Shown piece by piece: positions 59,691-64,000 of a DNA stretch of 64,000 nucleotides. Within the stretch, counting starts at the first letter, position 1. Each line of letters begins with the position of its first letter. Made by a program: the position numbers and the translations under genes. Below the pieces are notes generated by a model, which saw only the letters and a list, made by a program, of their open reading frames with translations, was not told the DNA's origin and made no database searches. The DNA comes from Trichopria drosophilae (taxonomy: Eukaryota > Arthropoda > Insecta > Hymenoptera > Diapriidae), in assembly GCA_030407085.1 (NCBI GenBank), contig CM059586.1, positions 28,197,501 through 28,261,500 of the forward strand, in the 5' to 3' direction.

Positions 59691-60764
59691 CATTGAATTA
59701 TTTGAAGACATTAGACACTTAAAAAATGTCTTTTTAGAATAAACGTCGTTAAAAGGGTCTACATTTAAATAGTTTTCGCTAAATTAAAACAGTTATGTTT
59801 TGAGACACTTGCAAATCGAAGACATATTGCGGAATCGAATATTTTCGTGAATATTCGGCAACCACCGACTGGAAACGACATCTTGATAAAAGACATAACC
59901 TATTCTGTTGATGTGCGGTTGTTCAGTTGATGATTCGGATGAAAATATCGGAATTTTTTTGTTTAAATATTGATATAATCTTCTCTGCTTAATTAATTAA
60001 CATTATACTACGCAATTCCAAATCATCGTACCATATTGTTGTTATTGACAATTGTTACTTGGAAAAAAATTAATTTTTCTATTGTACAGATTGGGTGATA
60101 ATTCACTTTTCTAAATTGAAAAATACCCCACTCCATTTGCAATGGGATAGACCGAAAAATTCAAATAAATTCCACTTTCAACTACTTTCCTTATCGTATT
60201 ATGGTGTCAAATTATTTTTCATACTCATCATTTAAGATTAAAATATACCTAATACTAAATTTATTCTTTTTTTTTCATGTTATTTAATTGCAAAACATGG
60301 CTATTCTGCCACCTCTAAATATTTACCGATCAAGTTCATCTGCGGCTGAAAATGTATTTTTTACCTTTTAATGGTAGCTCAAGTAAAAGACTATTTCAAA
60401 CTCGACTGTTTTTTACTGTAATATATTTACGTATATATAATGTATTATTGCAGTTCTTTCTTTTATAAGTGATTATAAATGTACGTTCTAAGGCAATCGA
60501 GTGATATAATCGATGAAAATTTGTAACATTTTTTAAATTCACCATAGTGTATAACTATGGTTTAAACATAAAAAACCAATAATTACACACGAAAAAAACA
60601 TGTTGTCATCTAATTTTAATAACTACGTTGAATTTAAAATTTATTCAAATTTCACAGTTGAGGACTATGTATGATTTTCATCATTTTTAGCAAATTGGAT
60701 CCCACATTTTGAATGTTGCTCTATATAAACGCAATACAAAATAAACTCCATTTTTTAAGTTCTT
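59691..60764. other. Noncoding, no feature seen
   Basis: AT-rich, without supported exons or clear repeats. Confidence 0.45.
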
Positions 60765-61260
60765 ATCTCGGGGGAATAATTTTTTTTCGTATCCGCGAAT
60801 GCGTTATTTTAAAGCTCACAAAAGTTTCCGAGGAACCTTCGGCGCTATCGCTCGGTCATCGAACGTCGCTATCTCGCTTCGCCGGGGGCAAAAAGTGGAA
60901 AAGAAAATCCGGTAAAAAAGGGGCGCAGCCATGGAAGAAGTTTCTCTCGCACAATGGTCTCGTCAGCATATATCTGCCGCGATAGCGCTGGGCAAGAGCT
61001 TGGCTCGCGTGAGCGATACCTTGGGCCTTTATCGAAATATTTCAACGAATATGCAGCCGGTCGCCGACAAGGACGTTTCAGCGTTGCAGCTCGGCTAAAA
61101 AGAAAAGAGCGGCCGACAAAAATTCGAAGGGGGGAAAAAATGATTCCGCCGACGACCGGCATAACTGGTTGGCTCGGCGAACGTGGGCGCGATGACCATC
61201 TCACAATAGCCCCCCTAACGACCTGTGCAGCCAGCAGTTCCAGGCCATCCTGAAACCTGA
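60765..61260. promoter_or_regulatory. CpG-rich island of unknown role
   Basis: About 500 bases with very high CpG density in strongly AT-rich surroundings. Long open frames on both strands (60713-60985, 60954-61253 plus; 60869-61204 minus) follow from base composition and do not agree with one another. It could be a promoter or conserved regulatory element of a gene outside the window. A captured GC-rich repeat is also possible. Confidence 0.35.
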
Positions 61261-61551
61261 TGCGACCGATCCGACAGATTCCCCTGATGAGATGATTTAG
61301 AAAATGACATTCGTTAATCGACTGAGAGACAGGTGTTCCAAGAACCGAATGCCGATTTTGATGGGAGATTCTAAAAATTTGTATAACTTGAAAGGTACGG
61401 TCTGACGCACAAACTTCGCAGCATGAACTTAGAGAAAAAGAAGACCTAATATATAATTAAAAAGAAGACCCAATATTAAGGAAGACATAAGACGGTCTGG
61501 GGAAAAAATGGATATACTTAAAACCGTAAGTAGAAAGAAAACTCAAATAGT

Positions 61552-62040
61552 TATTTTTGATGCAGTAAGCGTAAAATGGCCATTTTACTGCATCATAAAA
61601 CAATGTTTGAATTTCAGGCGTAAAATTTTCACGCTCATGAACCTCAAGCCGGCTTTGCCGTCTCTTGGGTTCTATTGTCGAGGCGTAAAACTCCATTTTA
61701 CGCCCTTGATACAAAATAGTAATTTTCGATAGAACGGCGTAAAAGCTTTTTCTACGAATGTGAGGGTGCTCGCTTCCAGCTCGGCCCCGCATCCACATTG
61801 GTACAAAAAACATTTTTGCACATGCGTCAAATAATATTTTATGTTCCAAGTGTGTGTAAAATGTGCCCAAAAAAGGGAAAAATGTGTAATGTAGCATTTC
61901 ACGCACACTGTAACATAAATAACTATTCTGTATCAAGGACGTAAAATGGAGTTTTACGCCTCGACGACAGAATCCGAGAGACGGCGAAGCAAATGAGGGC
62001 GTAAAATGAGCTTTTTACGCCTACTGCATCAGAAAATATA
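61552..62040. mobile_element. Palindrome-rich element with GCGTAAAATG motifs
   Basis: The ends are inverted copies around TGATGCAGTA-GCGTAAAA (about 61558 and 62034). Inside, GGCGTAAAACTCCATTTTACGCC and similar mini-palindromes recur at least four times. Together with CACATGCGTCA and GGGTTCTATTGTCGAGG inverted counterparts, this gives a nested fold-back structure. Coding frames here are artefacts of the palindromes. Single GGGCGTAAAATG words also occur near 54668. Confidence 0.65.
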
Positions 62041-62828
62041 ATGTGCCGATGTATACTTTCTAAATTGAAAGCATCGAAAATCACTGCGAATCAGTGCACA
62101 TACACTGATTATCAGCCTATTACGTAATCGCTGATTCAGTTAACTATATAGGATATGGGATGCGAATCAGTACATATATCGCAAATGATTCGCAATGATT
62201 TACGCTGATTTACATTAATGTATACTTACCCAAAGTTATCTTTAGAAACTTCATTAAGATGGCCATATATGGAGTTATCAAGTGAATTTTTAGCGAGATT
62301 TATAAGATGCGGAGTGACGGTAATTTTAAACAAATAAGGGCACTTGCTGAATCATATGATCACTATAAATGTTTTCGTAATTCATTGGTCCTTTTACTAA
62401 TTACAATACGGTTGAAGTCTGAAATAGCGTTATACACGGAAAAAAATAGAACGTCGCTTCAGCCAGATTGTCCAGCTAAAACAGCTTCCCACTGTCCAGC
62501 AGATCGCAATGTAAGTCGCGAGTGAAGACGTAAAATGACAATTAAAATTCGAAATCCTCAAAATTTTTTTTTTATAAATAGGTATACTTCTCTTATGACT
62601 TTAAGAATATTTCTACATAATTTCTAGACGATGTGGTTATTTATATTATTTTTATATGATTTTTAAAAGTCGTGAATAGTGAAAAAATCACTACTTTTTT
62701 CATTTTAAGGCTTCCGTATGGATTACCGTGTTAGATACGACAAAAATGCACTCAACCTTTTTTGTAGAGTACAAAATTTCCTACAAAAAAGTCAGTGAGA
62801 GCCATAGTCTAATGTTAATAGATACGTC

Positions 62829-63175
62829 ACACTGAGAGAAATGTTTGTTTACAGTTAACGTAATAGCTTCATAGTAAAGATAACAGACTATAGAGTTTGG
62901 TCTTAGGATAAGGTACTTTATCCTGAAGTTACCGTAACCTGAGATTTGGTTAAATTTGTTGTATTAATAGTTAATATAGGAATTTTAAATATTAATGTTG
63001 GAATCTATATACGTAGCATGTAGCTTACAGTTTCACGGAAACAGAGATAAACAAACATACACACGCGCTGTCATTCGATTTTCTGCGAATTTTTCGACTC
63101 ATTGTTGACACGCGCAGTTCAAACGACAGAATTTAATGTAAGATTAAGTAATAGTTAACGAAAGCTAACTGAAAA
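62829..63175 (+). repeat. Three-copy dispersed repeat, copy 3
   Basis: Direct relative of 59345-59690, with long nearly unchanged stretches such as TTTAAATATTAATGTTGGAA and TTGTTGACACGCGCAGTTCA. It begins near CACTGAGAGAAATGTTTG and ends near AGTAATAGTTAACG. Confidence 0.7.
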
Positions 63176-64000
63176 ATGTTTGTCCAATGAAATAAAACAC
63201 ATTTAATTTTTAACATCGGGGCTTTCCTGTGAAATCTGTTCAAGCGTTTTACAAGGAGATTGAATTAAGTTGTCTGAAAATCACACATTAAAGATGCCTT
63301 TGATCGAATTTTACTTGCTGATTTGAGAATAATGACAATAAAGTAAGACATCAAGAAATGTCTAATCTGATCTGAAGAAGGGACATTTCCTCATAATTTG
63401 CTGTACCGACTGGTAAATTATCATAATAAACACTTAAATTTCGTAACATTCAGAGAAGAAAACAGTAAAATCTGTAAAGGGCCACTTGGTCCGTTTAATA
63501 TAATAAATAAATAAAAATCTACTAACTCTAAACGGGATAGTTATTCATGTAGTCGAAATGACAACAAGAATAACTATCCCAATAAATGAGATCGTGTGGA
63601 AAATGTTCAGTACTTTTCAGTTTCCATTCGATTTGTTTCCACTTTCGAATGAATTTCAACAACATTTTGTTGTTGCATTCGATTATTTGCGAAATATTGA
63701 AGAAAAAATAATCCTTTTTCATTTTCATAAGTGCTTTTGATATAGCCTGCTTAAAATGAATGATATTTAATTCAATTTCATTTGGTTCTACGATCGATTT
63801 GTACGAATACCGTATTAAAATTTGCTAAATTTCATTCGAAAGCGAAAACAAATCTAATATAAGCAGAATTAGAACATAGTAATGTTAACAGCTTAGCATA
63901 ACCTGAAAGTGTAGAGAATAGTTCATTTAAGGAGGTTCACCAGGTACCTATCGAGTCAAATATGGAACGGACGCCAATATGACTTCGGTGGTATGCTTCC
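63176..64000. other. Noncoding right edge
   Basis: No supported gene. Two open frames (63528-63728 minus and 63558-63740 plus) overlap on opposite strands and have no recognisable domain. Confidence 0.45.

Noticed and set aside
60713..61253. Frames of 90-111 residues on both strands in the CpG-rich island
   Set aside because: GC-rich DNA has few stops. Plus and minus frames conflict and none has a recognisable domain or splice sites.
61457..61936. 159-residue minus-strand frame
   Set aside because: It spans the palindrome-rich element and has no domain similarity.
62040..62220. Repeated CTGATT/AATCAG words
   Set aside because: Irregular spacing without a stable unit. Treated as low-complexity drift next to the palindromic element.

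Overview
The window is AT-rich eukaryotic nuclear DNA. GT-AG introns, TATA promoters, small secreted-protein genes and the mix of DNA transposons and non-LTR elements point to an insect. A hymenopteran is my best guess, but no marker gene proves it. There are no ribosomal or clearly functional tRNA genes and no housekeeping gene. Most of the window is intergenic and transposon-derived.

The host content is one cluster of four plus-strand paralogous genes at 19.6-23.7, 28.9-30.4, 32.7-35.7 and 46.4-48.5 kb. Each has four coding exons joined by three phase-0 introns. Each encodes a predicted secreted, mostly helical protein of 242-257 residues. Exon 1 carries most of the signal peptide, exon 2 a helical segment, exon 3 four cysteines (three in the last gene) and exon 4 the last two (one in the last gene), usually with a CxxP motif. 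I do not recognise the family. It looks like a fast-evolving tandem array of extracellular proteins.

Region by region: 0.8-4.7 kb is a complete Tc1/mariner-type transposon with an uninterrupted DD41D (rosa-like) transposase and long, unequal, repeat-built terminal inverted repeats. A fold-back element lies at 4.9-5.7 kb. From 5.7 to 19.5 kb there is noncoding DNA with several small inverted-repeat elements and one array of a palindromic repeat family. The secreted-protein cluster starts at 19.6 kb. The long third intron of gene 1 contains an inverted-repeat element and a nested TTAA-type mini-element. A piggyBac-like nonautonomous element at 27.1-28.0 kb is built of inverted satellite-like units. 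Between genes 3 and 4 lie two head-to-head beta-1,3-galactosyltransferase pseudogenes (36.0-36.8 and 42.6-43.5 kb), with a 5'-truncated non-LTR retrotransposon between them (37.7-41.2 kb). At 44.2-44.6 kb is an element with a tRNA-like head and a hammerhead-like motif typical of Penelope-type elements.

From 48.5 kb on I find no gene. This part holds more palindromic arrays, fold-back elements, a three-copy dispersed repeat, a retroposon with an exact 16-bp target duplication (56.6-57.1 kb), and two GC/CpG-rich islands near 55.0-55.9 and 60.8-61.3 kb of unknown role.

No single new system stands out beyond doubt. The best leads are the paralogous secreted-protein cluster with its correlated cysteine loss, the tRNA/hammerhead-like composite element, the amplified terminal repeats of the intact DD41D element, and the palindromic satellite units carried by TTAA-type elements.
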